Of a DNA stretch of 37,202 nt, positions 1 through 7,805 are shown one piece after another. Numbering within the stretch: the stretch's first letter is position 1; every line of letters starts with the position of its first letter. This stretch comes from an uncultured Opitutia bacterium (GTDB taxonomy: Bacteria; Verrucomicrobiota; Verrucomicrobiia; Opitutales; Opitutaceae), in the NCBI GenBank assembly GCA_903919985.1, contig CAIXKG010000170.1, positions 1 through 37,202 on the forward strand, given 5' to 3'. The notes beneath the pieces were generated by a model. The model was not told the origin of the DNA and made no database searches. It saw nothing but the letters and a program-made list of their open reading frames with translations. A program made the translations under genes and the position numbers.

Positions 1-238
1 CCCCGTGGATCGAAATGAATCCGGCTACGTCGCATGGCCGGAGCAAGGATCCGACGACGGGCGGTCGCAAATTAAAATAAGCGGGCAATTCCAGCCACGC
101 TGCGGAACGCGCGAGCGTTGCGCGGAGACAGCGGGTCGGGCGCCGAGCGATCGGTATTTTTTAGACGGGGTGGCCGCACTCGCCCGCCGTTCGAACCACG
201 ATTTAGGGCGGGCTTCGTTTGTCCGTGGCCGTTTGGGG
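1..238. other. gene-free left edge
   Basis: I see no convincing gene here. The open frames in this stretch have no recognisable protein motif and run on into the palindrome that follows. A short inverted repeat (182-188 with 207-213, 7-bp arms) could form a weak hairpin. The stretch lies downstream of the minus-strand lipid operon, so it is 3' flanking DNA of that operon plus whatever ends to the left of the window. Confidence 0.5.
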
Positions 239-307
239 GTAGCGGCAGGCGTCCCTGCCTGCCGGCTTGGCGTCGTCGTTTCCGCAGGCAAGGACGCCTG
301 CCGCTAC
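239..307. repeat. REP-like palindromic element
   Basis: Two 24-base arms (239-262 and 284-307) are inverted copies of each other with one mismatch, separated by 21 bases. The left arm begins GTAGCGGCAGGCGTCC and the right arm ends GGACGCCTGCCGCTAC. The GC-rich, intergenic, palindromic form resembles dispersed REP-type elements common in GC-rich bacterial genomes. It lies 34 bases past the stop codon of the last gene of the minus-strand operon, so its transcript could also fold into a terminator or a 3'-protecting hairpin. Confidence 0.75.
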
Positions 308-341
308 GCCTGCTAGCGGCTACGCTTTGGGTTACACCGCT

Positions 342-1160
342 CTAGGCGATGACCCCGGCGAGCTCCGTGTCGGCTGGCTCCTCGCTCGCCGGTTCTTCGC
401 TCGGCAGCGGAAATTCACGAATGAAATCCGTGTAGTTAATGAGTTCGAGGCGGCCGTCCCAGTGCTCGACGAGCGCGGTGAGCGATTCGACCCAGTCGCC
501 GGAATTCAGGTAACGGATCGTGCCGAGTTGCTTGTCGGCGGCGGTGTGAATGTGGCCGCACATGACGCCGACGCAATCGCGGGAACGCGCGAGTTCGGCG
601 ATGTGCTCCTCAAAATTTGAGACGTGACTGACCGCGGATTTGACGCGCGCCTTGATCGCTTTGCTGAGGGACCAGTATTCGAGACCGCGCCAAGCGCGCC
701 AGGCGTTATAGGCGCGATTCAGTTTGAGGAGCGCGCGGTAGCCCCAATCGCCGAGATGGGCGAGCCAGACGAAATTTTTGGTGACCGTGTCGAAGACATC
801 GCCGTGGAGCACGAGATAGCGCCCGTGCGCGGTTTCGTGGATGTGATCCTCGACGACGGTGAGGTTTTCAAAATCGAGCGGCAGAAATTGCGCGAGGATG
901 TCGTCGTGATTGCCCCGCAGGTAGACGACCTGCGTGTCGCGCTTCTCGAGTTTTTTTAGCACGATCCGGATGAAACGTGTGTGTGCTTTTGTCCAGCTAC
1001 CGCCGCGCTGGAGTGCCCAGCCGTCGATGATGTCGCCGTTGAGGATAAGTTTTTCGCAGCGCACATTGCGCAGGAAATGATTCACCTCGGCCGCCTTGCT
1101 CTCGGCGGTGCCGAGATGAATGTCCGACAAAATCACGGTACGCACGCGAAGTTTTTTCAT
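342..1160 (-). CDS. PlcP/LpxH-type calcineurin-like metallophosphoesterase
   Basis: This 272-residue two-metal phosphoesterase has the full calcineurin-like motif set: D13 and H15 in SDIHLG, GDIID at 42-46, GNHDD at 83-87, HGD at 119-121, GHIH at 202-205, then GDWVES at 221-226. Relatives are usually annotated as UDP-2,3-diacylglucosamine diphosphatase (LpxH, lipid A synthesis). The segments WLAHLGDW, YWSLSKAIK and GDWVESLTALVEH resemble, from memory, the PlcP group, which in Sinorhizobium cleaves phospholipids to diacylglycerol during phosphate starvation. Context favours PlcP: it is the last gene of an operon with two lipid-type glycosyltransferases and a diacylglycerol kinase, behind a Pho-box-like promoter. 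A lipid A role cannot be excluded from sequence alone. The acidic C-terminal tail (about 255-272) is rich in Glu and Pro and looks disordered. The gap to the upstream kinase gene is 26 bases. Confidence 0.85.
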   Translation of the reverse strand: MKKLRVRTVILSDIHLGTAESKAAEVNHFLRNVRCEKLILNGDIIDGWALQRGGSWTKAHTRFIRIVLKKLEKRDTQVVYLRGNHDDILAQFLPLDFENLTVVEDHIHETAHGRYLVLHGDVFDTVTKNFVWLAHLGDWGYRALLKLNRAYNAWRAWRGLEYWSLSKAIKARVKSAVSHVSNFEEHIAELARSRDCVGVMCGHIHTAADKQLGTIRYLNSGDWVESLTALVEHWDGRLELINYTDFIREFPLPSEEPASEEPADTELAGVIA

Positions 1161-1186
1161 GGTAGGATAAAACTGGATCTACGGGC

Positions 1187-2131
1187 TTAGGGCAGTTGAA
1201 GGGCGAATCCGGCGGGGCTGAGGTCGTCGCTAAACGCGATGGCGCGTGAGGTCGCGGGCAGGACCACGCGGAGGCTGCGGGGATGGACGAGCACTTCGAC
1301 CCTCGCGCTGGTCGGATGCGTTTCGCCGTCGGTATGGACGAGGCCGGGGGCGGCGCGCTCGATCACAAACTTCGCGCCGCGCAGCCGGCGGATTTTCGGA
1401 CTGCGATCGATCGATCCGAGAAAAAGATGGGCCCCCAATACCGCGGCCCCAAACAGTCCCACGGGGCGAATCGCGATCAGGTCGAGCTGGCCGTCGTCCA
1501 CGCGGGCGCCCGGCGCGATGAAGGCGCGGTTGCCGTATTGGTCCGAATTGGCGACGGCGATGAGCATCGCCTCGATTTTTTCCTGATGGCCCGCGGTGCG
1601 GATCGTGCAGAGTTCGCTCTTTCGTTGCGCAAATGCGGCGAATGCGGTGCGCGCATACGCGGGCAGGCCGCGTTTCGTGAGGTGGTTGAAACGGCGGCTC
1701 ACTTCGGCATCGAGGCCGAAGCCCATGGCGTTGAAAAAAGGCATGCCGTTCACCGAGCCGGTATCAACGGCGGCGACGCGACTGCCGGCGGCGGTCACGA
1801 GTTCGAGCGCGTCGAGGGGCGTGAGCGGAAGCCCGAGATGGAGCGCCAGCCCGTTGCCGGAACCACAAGGAATGAGGCCCAAGGCGGCAGGCGTGTAGAG
1901 GAGCGCTTGCGCCACTTCGTTCATCGTGCCGTCGCCTCCGACGGCCACGACGCGCTCGCAGCCGTTGTTGACCGCGTCGCGCGCAAGGGCGGTGGCGTGA
2001 CCTGGACCTTCGGTGGCGATGAGGTCGGCATCGAGCCCGCGGCGGACGATGAAATCGCGCAGGAGGGGCAGGAGACGCGCGTTGCGGGCGTGCCGACCGG
2101 AGTGCGGGTTAAAAATGAAACGAGTTTTCAT
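1187..2131 (-). CDS. diacylglycerol kinase family lipid kinase (YegS/DgkB-like)
   Basis: This 314-residue protein belongs to the DAGK catalytic family. The N-terminus has NPHSG (8-12). The nucleotide-binding loop is GGDGTMNEV (65-73), followed by the glycine-rich GSGNG motif (90-94). A conserved DGE triplet occurs near the C-terminus. Members phosphorylate diacylglycerol or related lipids on the cytoplasmic face of the membrane. Its ATG overlaps the stop codon of the upstream glycosyltransferase (ATGA), so the two are probably translationally coupled. In this operon a plausible job is returning surplus diacylglycerol from phospholipid breakdown to phosphatidic acid. That role is inferred, and sphingosine or other lipid substrates remain possible. 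Confidence 0.9.
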   Translation of the reverse strand: MKTRFIFNPHSGRHARNARLLPLLRDFIVRRGLDADLIATEGPGHATALARDAVNNGCERVVAVGGDGTMNEVAQALLYTPAALGLIPCGSGNGLALHLGLPLTPLDALELVTAAGSRVAAVDTGSVNGMPFFNAMGFGLDAEVSRRFNHLTKRGLPAYARTAFAAFAQRKSELCTIRTAGHQEKIEAMLIAVANSDQYGNRAFIAPGARVDDGQLDLIAIRPVGLFGAAVLGAHLFLGSIDRSPKIRRLRGAKFVIERAAPGLVHTDGETHPTSARVEVLVHPRSLRVVLPATSRAIAFSDDLSPAGFALQLP

Positions 2132-3564
2132 GCGAGGGAAGAAGCGCCGCCGACGGAGGAACGCGGGAGTGCATGGGCAGCCGTACTCATCCCCATAGAA
2201 GCCGGAGCGGCTTCGACCGTTGCAGGGAAAGAGGCGGGAATGTCACTTAATAGGTGACATGTGGCTGACGGCGGGTCGCGGTGGGGAAGCGAGTTGACGG
2301 CGCCAGCTGCACCTTTGGTTGCGGAGAGAATCTGGCTGACGATTACGCTGGCGGCGTCGTTCCGGACGAGAGTTGAGAGGGCGGTACGCCAGCGGTGCCA
2401 GCCGGCGCCGCCGTCGGCAAAGGCACCGCGCAGCGTGGTCATCACGGCATCGGGAGTTTCGGCGAGCGCACCGGCGTGGTGGCGGCGGAGCAGCTCGTAG
2501 TTCCCCTCTTCCTGACCGGGCACGACTTGGTTGACGATCATCGGGCAGCGCGCAGCGATGGCCTCTTGCGTGGTGGCGCCGCCGGCTTTGCTGATGACGG
2601 CGTGGTGCGTCATAAGCAGATGAGGGATCTGATCGGACCAACCGAGAATATGGGCGGGACGTGCTCGCCCGGCGGCGAGCGTGGTCAGTTTTTGGCGCAG
2701 GGCTTCATCGCGACCGACCGCAATGGTGATTTCCCAATCGGACTCAGCGAGGAGCCGGCGCGCGGTTTCTCCGGCGTGGTGGGTGCCAGAGTTGATGATG
2801 TAAAGAATACGGGGGCTCGCCTTCGCCGGGGCTTCGGCGGGCGTTGGGGGCACTCGGCCCCCATCCGGCAACATGTCACCTATTAAGTGACATGTTGCCG
2901 GGGTGAGGTCGGGGGGAAAGAGGTGGGCGGCGTTGTGGCCGAAAAAAGCCGGCACCGGAAAACCGCTGACGTGCAATCGGTCGCGCTCCACGCCGGCGCA
3001 GCGGAGGACTGCCGCGGAATCTTCATTCGGCAGAAACCAGCCGGCCGCTCCCGCGCGCCACCACAGCGAGTTGATGCTGATGGAGTCGGTGACGACGTTG
3101 TAGTGCGGCGGCAGCGAGTGGCCGTCGTGCGCGAGCCGCGCGATGAGAAACGCGTAAACGGGATACGTGCTGCACAACGCGACCGGAGACTCATCGGCGA
3201 TTATTTTGGCCAGCAAGCGACGCTCGCGACCAAGCATCCACATGCACCGCGGCACGATGTTCGAACGGTCGATCCACGCGTAGAGGCGGCTCCAGATTTT
3301 CGGCGCGCCGTTGATCGTGGCGAGATAGGCGCGGCGGCTGACCGCATTCAGGCGCGGGGCGGACAACGCAAAGATATCGATCACACGGGCCGAACCGGCA
3401 CCGTGTTTGGCAACGCACGCTTCGGCGATCGCACGCGCGGCGGCGTTATGACCTTCGCCGTAACCGGCCGTGAGAATGAGCAGTTGAAGCGGGCGCTTGG
3501 TGGTCGGGCGCTGGACGTCCGAGGTGGAAGGCTGGGCGCTCAAGGTTTCGGCCGGGATAGACAT
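2128..3564 (-). CDS. MGDG-synthase-like diacylglycerol glycosyltransferase (GT28)
   Basis: The protein resembles monogalactosyl/processive diacylglycerol glycosyltransferases. An N-terminal MGDG-synthase domain contains AGYGEGHN (33-40) and YNVVTDS (155-161). A C-terminal GT28 domain contains SKAGGATTQEA (325-335) and PGQEEGN (349-355), which bind the UDP-sugar. I chose the ATG at 3564 (478 residues): a frame is open back to 3675, but that would overlap the upstream gene, whose stop is at 3581. The expected reaction is transfer of a hexose to diacylglycerol at the inner face of the cytoplasmic membrane. Two near-identical peptides, ATCHLIGDM (223-231) and ATCHLLSDI (434-442), are encoded by in-frame copies of a palindromic DNA element. 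One lies in the linker between the two domains and one in the C-terminal tail. Confidence 0.85.
   Translation of the reverse strand: MSIPAETLSAQPSTSDVQRPTTKRPLQLLILTAGYGEGHNAAARAIAEACVAKHGAGSARVIDIFALSAPRLNAVSRRAYLATINGAPKIWSRLYAWIDRSNIVPRCMWMLGRERRLLAKIIADESPVALCSTYPVYAFLIARLAHDGHSLPPHYNVVTDSISINSLWWRAGAAGWFLPNEDSAAVLRCAGVERDRLHVSGFPVPAFFGHNAAHLFPPDLTPATCHLIGDMLPDGGRVPPTPAEAPAKASPRILYIINSGTHHAGETARRLLAESDWEITIAVGRDEALRQKLTTLAAGRARPAHILGWSDQIPHLLMTHHAVISKAGGATTQEAIAARCPMIVNQVVPGQEEGNYELLRRHHAGALAETPDAVMTTLRGAFADGGAGWHRWRTALSTLVRNDAASVIVSQILSATKGAAGAVNSLPHRDPPSATCHLLSDIPASFPATVEAAPASMGMSTAAHALPRSSVGGASSLA
2240..2262. repeat. in-frame palindromic element, copy 1
   Basis: This 23-base segment has the core GTCACTTAATAGGTGAC. 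The arms 2240-2246 and 2254-2260 are perfect inverted repeats around a 7-base loop. The same 23 bases occur in the other orientation at 2870-2896. Here the element lies inside the C-terminal tail of the GT28-type glycosyltransferase and is read as ATCHLLSDI with its flanks. Confidence 0.8.
2865..2901. repeat. in-frame palindromic element, copy 2
   Basis: Perfect 15-base arms (2865-2879 and 2887-2901) flank the 7-base loop CTATTAA. The inner part is identical, in opposite orientation, to the copy at 2240-2262. It lies in the inter-domain linker of the glycosyltransferase and is read as PATCHLIGDMLP without breaking the frame. Confidence 0.85.
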
Positions 3565-3580
3565 GAGTCGATGGAAAGAT

Positions 3581-4765
3581 TTACGCGTTGAACGTCGGCG
3601 CGGGAACACGCCCGAGCGCCGCAGGCGGAGTTGCATGTTCGGCAACGACGGCTGCGAGATTCGCTTCGAAATCACTGATGACCGTTTCCCACGACTGCGG
3701 CTCGACGGTCAGCCGGGCTTGCGTGCGGAGGCTCCGACACAAGGCCGCGTCCGTGGCCAGACGTACACCGGCGGCGATGAACGCCTCGGGCTGATCCGTG
3801 GGCACGCTCAAGCCATTTTCGCCGGATCGAACAAATTGCCGCGCGGCGGCGTAGTCGAAACCCGCCACAGCCAGCCCGCTGGCCATGGCCTCGGTGAGGA
3901 CGTTGCCAAACGTCTCGGTGAGGCTCGCATGAATGTAGATGTCGGCCGAGGCGTAGTGCCGGGCGAGATCGTCGCGCGGGATGAAGCCGGTGAAGATACC
4001 CGCGGGGAACTGGCGCTGCAGCGACGGTCGCAACGGACCGTCGCCGATCAGGACGAAGCGCAAACGCGGCTCGACTGCGCGCATGGCGGCAAAGGCGCGA
4101 AGCAGCAGCGGATAATTTTTCTCGGCCGCCATTCGCCCCGCGTGAATGACCACCGGCTCATCCGGCGCGACGCCCCACGATGCGCGGAGTTCGGCGGAGC
4201 GCCGGTCCGGACGAAATTGCGTCGTGTCCACGCCGCGCGAGAGCACGGCCAGATCGCGAAAACCAAGTGCGGCCAGTTCGGTGCAGAGTTCGGTCGTCGG
4301 CGCAAAAGTCCGGCGCGTGCGATTGTGAACGTGGCGCAGCCAGGCGAGAGCTACGCTTTGGAGCGGGCCGACGCCATAGTGCCGGGTGTAGGCGTGAAAG
4401 TTGGTGTGGAAACTTGAGGTGACGGGCAAGCCGAGGGCGCGGGCCGCGGTGACGGCGGAAGCGCCGAGCGGGCCTTCGGTGGCGACGTGCACGAGGTCGG
4501 GGCGGTCGGCCCGCCAGTTGCGGCGCAGGGTGCCGCCGGCGGGTAATCCCAGTCGGAGCAGCGCATAACCCGGGATGGGCAGGCCGGGCAGGGGCACGAC
4601 GCGATAGCCGGTTTGAGCATCGGGCGCCGGCAGGTCGTTGCGGCGGGGCCGGTAGACCGTGAGCTGATGGCCGCGCCGGCCGAGCTCGCGCGCGATCACG
4701 CCGAACGTCATTGCCACGCCATTGATTTCCGGTGGGAAGGTTTCAGTGACGAGGGCGATTTTCAC
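3581..4765 (-). CDS. GT4-family glycosyltransferase (lipid or mannosyl type)
   Basis: This 394-residue GT-B fold enzyme is the first gene of the minus-strand operon. The N-terminus (ALVTETFPPEINGV, 4-17) is the usual acceptor-domain start of GT4 enzymes of the SQD2, MgtA and PimB type. The donor-binding half carries GRMAAEKN (210-217) and the E-x7-E pair E284/E292 in TETFGNVLTEAMASG. SSFHTNFHAY (117-126) is also typical of this branch. No membrane segment is seen, and such enzymes act at the cytoplasmic membrane surface. The gene precedes the MGDG-synthase-like gene by 16 bases. In proteobacteria a GT4 enzyme (Agt type) sits beside plcP and makes glycolipids under phosphate limitation. I infer a similar role here, but the sugar and acceptor cannot be read from sequence. 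Confidence 0.88.
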   Translation of the reverse strand: MKIALVTETFPPEINGVAMTFGVIARELGRRGHQLTVYRPRRNDLPAPDAQTGYRVVPLPGLPIPGYALLRLGLPAGGTLRRNWRADRPDLVHVATEGPLGASAVTAARALGLPVTSSFHTNFHAYTRHYGVGPLQSVALAWLRHVHNRTRRTFAPTTELCTELAALGFRDLAVLSRGVDTTQFRPDRRSAELRASWGVAPDEPVVIHAGRMAAEKNYPLLLRAFAAMRAVEPRLRFVLIGDGPLRPSLQRQFPAGIFTGFIPRDDLARHYASADIYIHASLTETFGNVLTEAMASGLAVAGFDYAAARQFVRSGENGLSVPTDQPEAFIAAGVRLATDAALCRSLRTQARLTVEPQSWETVISDFEANLAAVVAEHATPPAALGRVPAPTFNA

Positions 4766-4810
4766 GAAAGGTCGATGAGCGTCGGGGTCGCGGGATTTAG
4801 GATTGTGAAT

Positions 4811-4854
4811 AACTAACCCCTTTCCGTGTCGGTTGCGTGGCGGCTCTGTTACAA
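4811..4854 (-). promoter_or_regulatory. Pho-box-like promoter of the glycolipid operon
   Basis: Read on the minus strand, three 7-base units, TTGTAAC (4854-4848), CCGCCAC (4843-4837) and CCGACAC (4832-4826), repeat at exactly 11 bases. Eight bases later comes GTTAGTT (4817-4811) in the -10 position. The pattern matches the layout of the two other Pho-box-like promoters in this window and of known PhoB boxes (7-bp half-sites plus 4-bp linkers). The -10 match is weaker than in the other two. The predicted leader to the GT4 start codon is about 40 bases. Confidence 0.55.
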
Positions 4855-4941
4855 TTCGGACAAACGCTGCACCGGCGCCATTTCGGCGTAATTCGGGGTT
4901 GCGCTACAACCGGCGCTTTCTACGGTCGTTTTTTTTCGCGA

Positions 4942-7641
4942 ATGCAGTCTCACGGTCCGAAGCGCGTCTATACCCCCCATTCGCTCGAGTTCTGGTTTGG
5001 AAAGCTCGAGCAGGACTGGGCGGGACGCTTCACCTCCACCCAGTTGGAAGTTGGCCGGCAGATCTATCGCGACGGTCAGGTTCGCGAGCTGGAGTTGACC
5101 GAACGTGACGCCATCGTCCATCGGCGCGTGGAAAAAAAGGACGAGTACGCCGTCATCGCATGGGACGCCGAAGGCTTTTCGGTTCGCTCGTCGTCGACGG
5201 ATATTGAGGTGGCCCATGCACTCGCGGTCGCTGGGCTGCACGAGATCGAGGAGTTGGTGGCCGATGAAATTTCCCCATTGCCCGACGACGCCCCCCGGCC
5301 TTCGGGTGCGGCTCCGGGCCATGGTAATGCCCATAACCATAGCTTTGAATCGAGCCGTCCCGGTGCGATGACGCCGCGTGCGCATCCGCCTGCTGCGGCT
5401 GCGACGCAGCCTTCGGGCCATGGCATGGCGCGCGTCAATGGCGGCGTAAGCCCGGCTTCACGCTTGAGCGCAACGGCCCGACCGCTGTTGCTGGTTTTCA
5501 AAACCAAGGTCGCCGGACTTGCGTTTCAGGCCTTTTGGCTGGAGGCGGATCGCAAGACGCGCCGCGCCGCACTCGGGCCGGACGCGCATGCGAATAACAA
5601 CGGTCACATCTCGTCCGGCGAGCGCGCGAAGTTGATCGGGCTCGCGGCCTATGCGCGGAAAGCGCACTTCCACTATAATCAGGACAACGGGGCTTATCTG
5701 ATGGAGTCTCTCGTGGAGATTCCAAATTTTCTAAGGACGACGCTCCCCGCGTGGCGCCGGATGTTCGGCGTCGAACTCGACGAGAAGGCGGCGAATCTCA
5801 TCAAAGGCACACGTGCGATCGAAATCGAGGCCGTAGCCGAGCGGGCCGGCGGGACGCCCGAGGGCGGCGCCGACGCTGCGGGCCACACGGCGCTGAACCT
5901 GCGCTGGATTTTCCGCGCCGGCGAACGCCTGCTCACCGACAGCGAGGTGAACACGTTGCTCAAACGCGGCGGACAACCGGTGATTTTGCCAAACCTGGGC
6001 ATCGTCTCTTTACCGGCGGACCGCTGGGATTCGTTCAGCGCGTGGCAAAAAAACGTCGAAGAAACGCAAGGCCCCCGGGCGGCGGCGAGCGGGACACTTT
6101 CGCCGTACCTCGTATTTTCGCTTTTCAACGATGCGAAACTAAAGGTCACCCTTTCGCCCGAGATGGAAGCGTGGCGGCAGCGCGTGCTGGCGCCGACCGA
6201 GGCGACGCCCACGCTGCCGGAATTGCTTCGGCCCTATCAACGCCGAGGCGTGGAGTGGATGCATCATCTCTGCGATGTGGGCTGTCACGGGCTGCTTGCC
6301 GACGAGATGGGCCTCGGCAAAACCCTCCAGGTCCTTTCGCTCCTCGCCTCGCGGCCCGTGTTGGACAAGTCCAACGTGATCGTTTGCCCGGCGAGCGTGG
6401 TGCCGGTTTGGCGCGAGGAGATGGCCAAGTTTTTCCCGGCGCTTGTGGTGCAAGTCCTGAAGACCGGTCACGATTTTACGACCCATTCGGCGCCGGCAAT
6501 CTGGCTCGCGAGTTACACGCAGTTGCGCAAACACCGCGCAATGCTGGAAGGCGTCGAGTTCGGTTACGCTGTGTTGGACGAGGGCCAGTTCATCAAGAAC
6601 CCGGACGCAAAAATCACGCAGACCTGTTTCGCGGTTCGGGCACGGCATCGCATCGTGCTGACCGGAACCCCGCTCGAGAATCGTCAGCTCGATCTCTGGA
6701 GTATCTTTCGCTTTTTGCTGCCCGGCTTGCTGGGCTCCCGGGCGGCGTTCGAGGCGGCGTTGATCACGGATCGCGAAGGCACGCTCACGCGATTGCGCGC
6801 GCAGCTGGCGCCGTTTCTCCTGCGTCGGACGAAAAAGGAAGTGGCGACGGAGCTGCCGCAAAAAGTGGAGATCGACCTCGTGTGTCCGCTCACGGACGTC
6901 CAACGCGCGGAGTACGCTCGCATCTGTACGGAGGGCTTGGAACGCCTCGGTGACGACGTGGGCTCGGCGATGCGGGAAAAATCATTTGGCTTTCTCGCGT
7001 TGCTCACGCGGCTGCGCCAGACGTGTTGCGATCCCGACATGTTGCCGTGGCTCAAATCGCCGCTTTCCGACTCGGGCAAGATCAACCTCCTCGTGGAGAA
7101 ACTCGCGGAAATCGTCGGTAGCGGGCACAAGGTCGTGATCTTCTCGCAATTCGTGATGTTGCTCGAGCGTGTGCGCACGGCGCTTGCGACGCATTTTCCC
7201 GACTTGCCGCGTTATGAACTGACCGGGATGACGCTCGATCGCCAGAAACCGGTCCATGGATTTCAGACGGCGTCCGGCGCCGCGGCGATGTTGGTGTCGC
7301 TCAAGGCCGCGGGCACGGGAATCACATTGCACGCGGCGGATTACGTTTTCCTGCTCGATCCGTGGTGGAATCCGGCGGTTGAGGCCCAGGCCGTGGACCG
7401 CGTGCATCGCATCGGCCAGACGAACACGGTGTTTGTCTACCGCATGGTCACCGCCGGCACGATCGAGGAACGGATCCAGGCGTTGAAGGCGTCGAAGAAG
7501 GATTTGTTCGACAAGCTGATCGGCGGCCTTGGCGGGGATTTCGATCTGAGCCAGCATTTCAGTTCGTTGAAGAGTTTGGTGACGCTCACGGCCAACGTGG
7601 AAACCGACCACGAGCCGGAGCAGGCCTATACGCTCGATTGA
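4942..7641 (+). CDS. SNF2-family DEAD/DEAH-box helicase
   Basis: This is a large SNF2/Rad54-like ATPase of 899 residues. Lobe 1 has the Walker A motif DEMGLGKT (454-461), the Walker B box DEGQ (546-549, usually DEAQ) and motif III LTGTPLEN (about 573-580). Lobe 2 has RRTKKE, VVIFSQF, AGTGITLHAAD and the arginine-finger motif RVHRIGQ (820-826). The N-terminal ~100 residues (FWFGKLEQDW…QIYRDGQV) look like the SWIM-type domain that often precedes bacterial SNF2 proteins, but zinc-binding cysteines are absent. A low-complexity stretch rich in Pro and Ala follows (about 110-190). I chose the ATG at 4942; an open frame reaches a GTG at 4837, but that would run across the promoter of the divergent operon. 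The likely role is moving or remodelling protein-DNA complexes; the substrate is unknown. Confidence 0.92.
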   Translation: MQSHGPKRVYTPHSLEFWFGKLEQDWAGRFTSTQLEVGRQIYRDGQVRELELTERDAIVHRRVEKKDEYAVIAWDAEGFSVRSSSTDIEVAHALAVAGLHEIEELVADEISPLPDDAPRPSGAAPGHGNAHNHSFESSRPGAMTPRAHPPAAAATQPSGHGMARVNGGVSPASRLSATARPLLLVFKTKVAGLAFQAFWLEADRKTRRAALGPDAHANNNGHISSGERAKLIGLAAYARKAHFHYNQDNGAYLMESLVEIPNFLRTTLPAWRRMFGVELDEKAANLIKGTRAIEIEAVAERAGGTPEGGADAAGHTALNLRWIFRAGERLLTDSEVNTLLKRGGQPVILPNLGIVSLPADRWDSFSAWQKNVEETQGPRAAASGTLSPYLVFSLFNDAKLKVTLSPEMEAWRQRVLAPTEATPTLPELLRPYQRRGVEWMHHLCDVGCHGLLADEMGLGKTLQVLSLLASRPVLDKSNVIVCPASVVPVWREEMAKFFPALVVQVLKTGHDFTTHSAPAIWLASYTQLRKHRAMLEGVEFGYAVLDEGQFIKNPDAKITQTCFAVRARHRIVLTGTPLENRQLDLWSIFRFLLPGLLGSRAAFEAALITDREGTLTRLRAQLAPFLLRRTKKEVATELPQKVEIDLVCPLTDVQRAEYARICTEGLERLGDDVGSAMREKSFGFLALLTRLRQTCCDPDMLPWLKSPLSDSGKINLLVEKLAEIVGSGHKVVIFSQFVMLLERVRTALATHFPDLPRYELTGMTLDRQKPVHGFQTASGAAAMLVSLKAAGTGITLHAADYVFLLDPWWNPAVEAQAVDRVHRIGQTNTVFVYRMVTAGTIEERIQALKASKKDLFDKLIGGLGGDFDLSQHFSSLKSLVTLTANVETDHEPEQAYTLD

Positions 7642-7648
7642 ATTAAAG

Positions 7649-7725
7649 CTGGGCGGGGTGACCTCACCCCGTGCGCGATGTCGCTGGTTCTGCAACGCCG
7701 AGCGGAGTGGGGCACCCCGCCTCCA
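7649..7725. repeat. REP-like composite palindrome
   Basis: This contains a perfect 8-base-arm hairpin (7654-7661 CGGGGTGA with 7664-7671 TCACCCCG). The outer segment GGCGGGGTG near 7652 also pairs with CACCCCGCC near 7713-7721. The element sits just past the helicase stop codon. Its sequence differs from the palindrome at 239-307, so it would be a second REP-like family. Confidence 0.55.
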
Positions 7726-7743
7726 TTTAAAGGTCGATGAGCG

Positions 7744-7775
7744 AAACGAAAGCCCGGCGAACGCGGGCTTGTTTC
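7744..7775 (+). terminator. intrinsic terminator after the helicase gene
   Basis: The inverted repeat AAGCCCG (7750-7756) and CGGGCTT (7764-7770) has a 7-base loop. Pairing extends to GAAAC/GTTTC outside, with a 2-base bulge. The trailing run is only GTTTC, so termination may be moderate. It lies between the helicase gene and the EIIA gene, which argues against the longer EIIA reading frame that opens at 7737. Confidence 0.6.
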
Positions 7776-7805
7776 ATGCTAACATCCATTTACTTTCCCG
7801 CTGCC

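Noticed and set aside
5-316. Small plus-strand coding region at the left edge
   Set aside because: The frame crosses the 24-base-arm palindrome and its protein is Arg/Ala-rich without any recognisable feature.
342-1160. Firm assignment to LpxH (lipid A synthesis)
   Set aside because: The motifs are shared by LpxH and PlcP. Operon partners and promoter point to phospholipid turnover, so I left the gene symbol blank.
1283-2257. Long plus-strand open frame antisense to the kinase and glycosyltransferase genes
   Set aside because: It is a high-GC shadow frame. The minus-strand proteins have clear family motifs, while this frame has none.
5751-6953. 400-codon open frame inside the SNF2 gene
   Set aside because: The protein is Arg/Gly-rich with no motifs, and the helicase motifs lie in the other frame over the same region.
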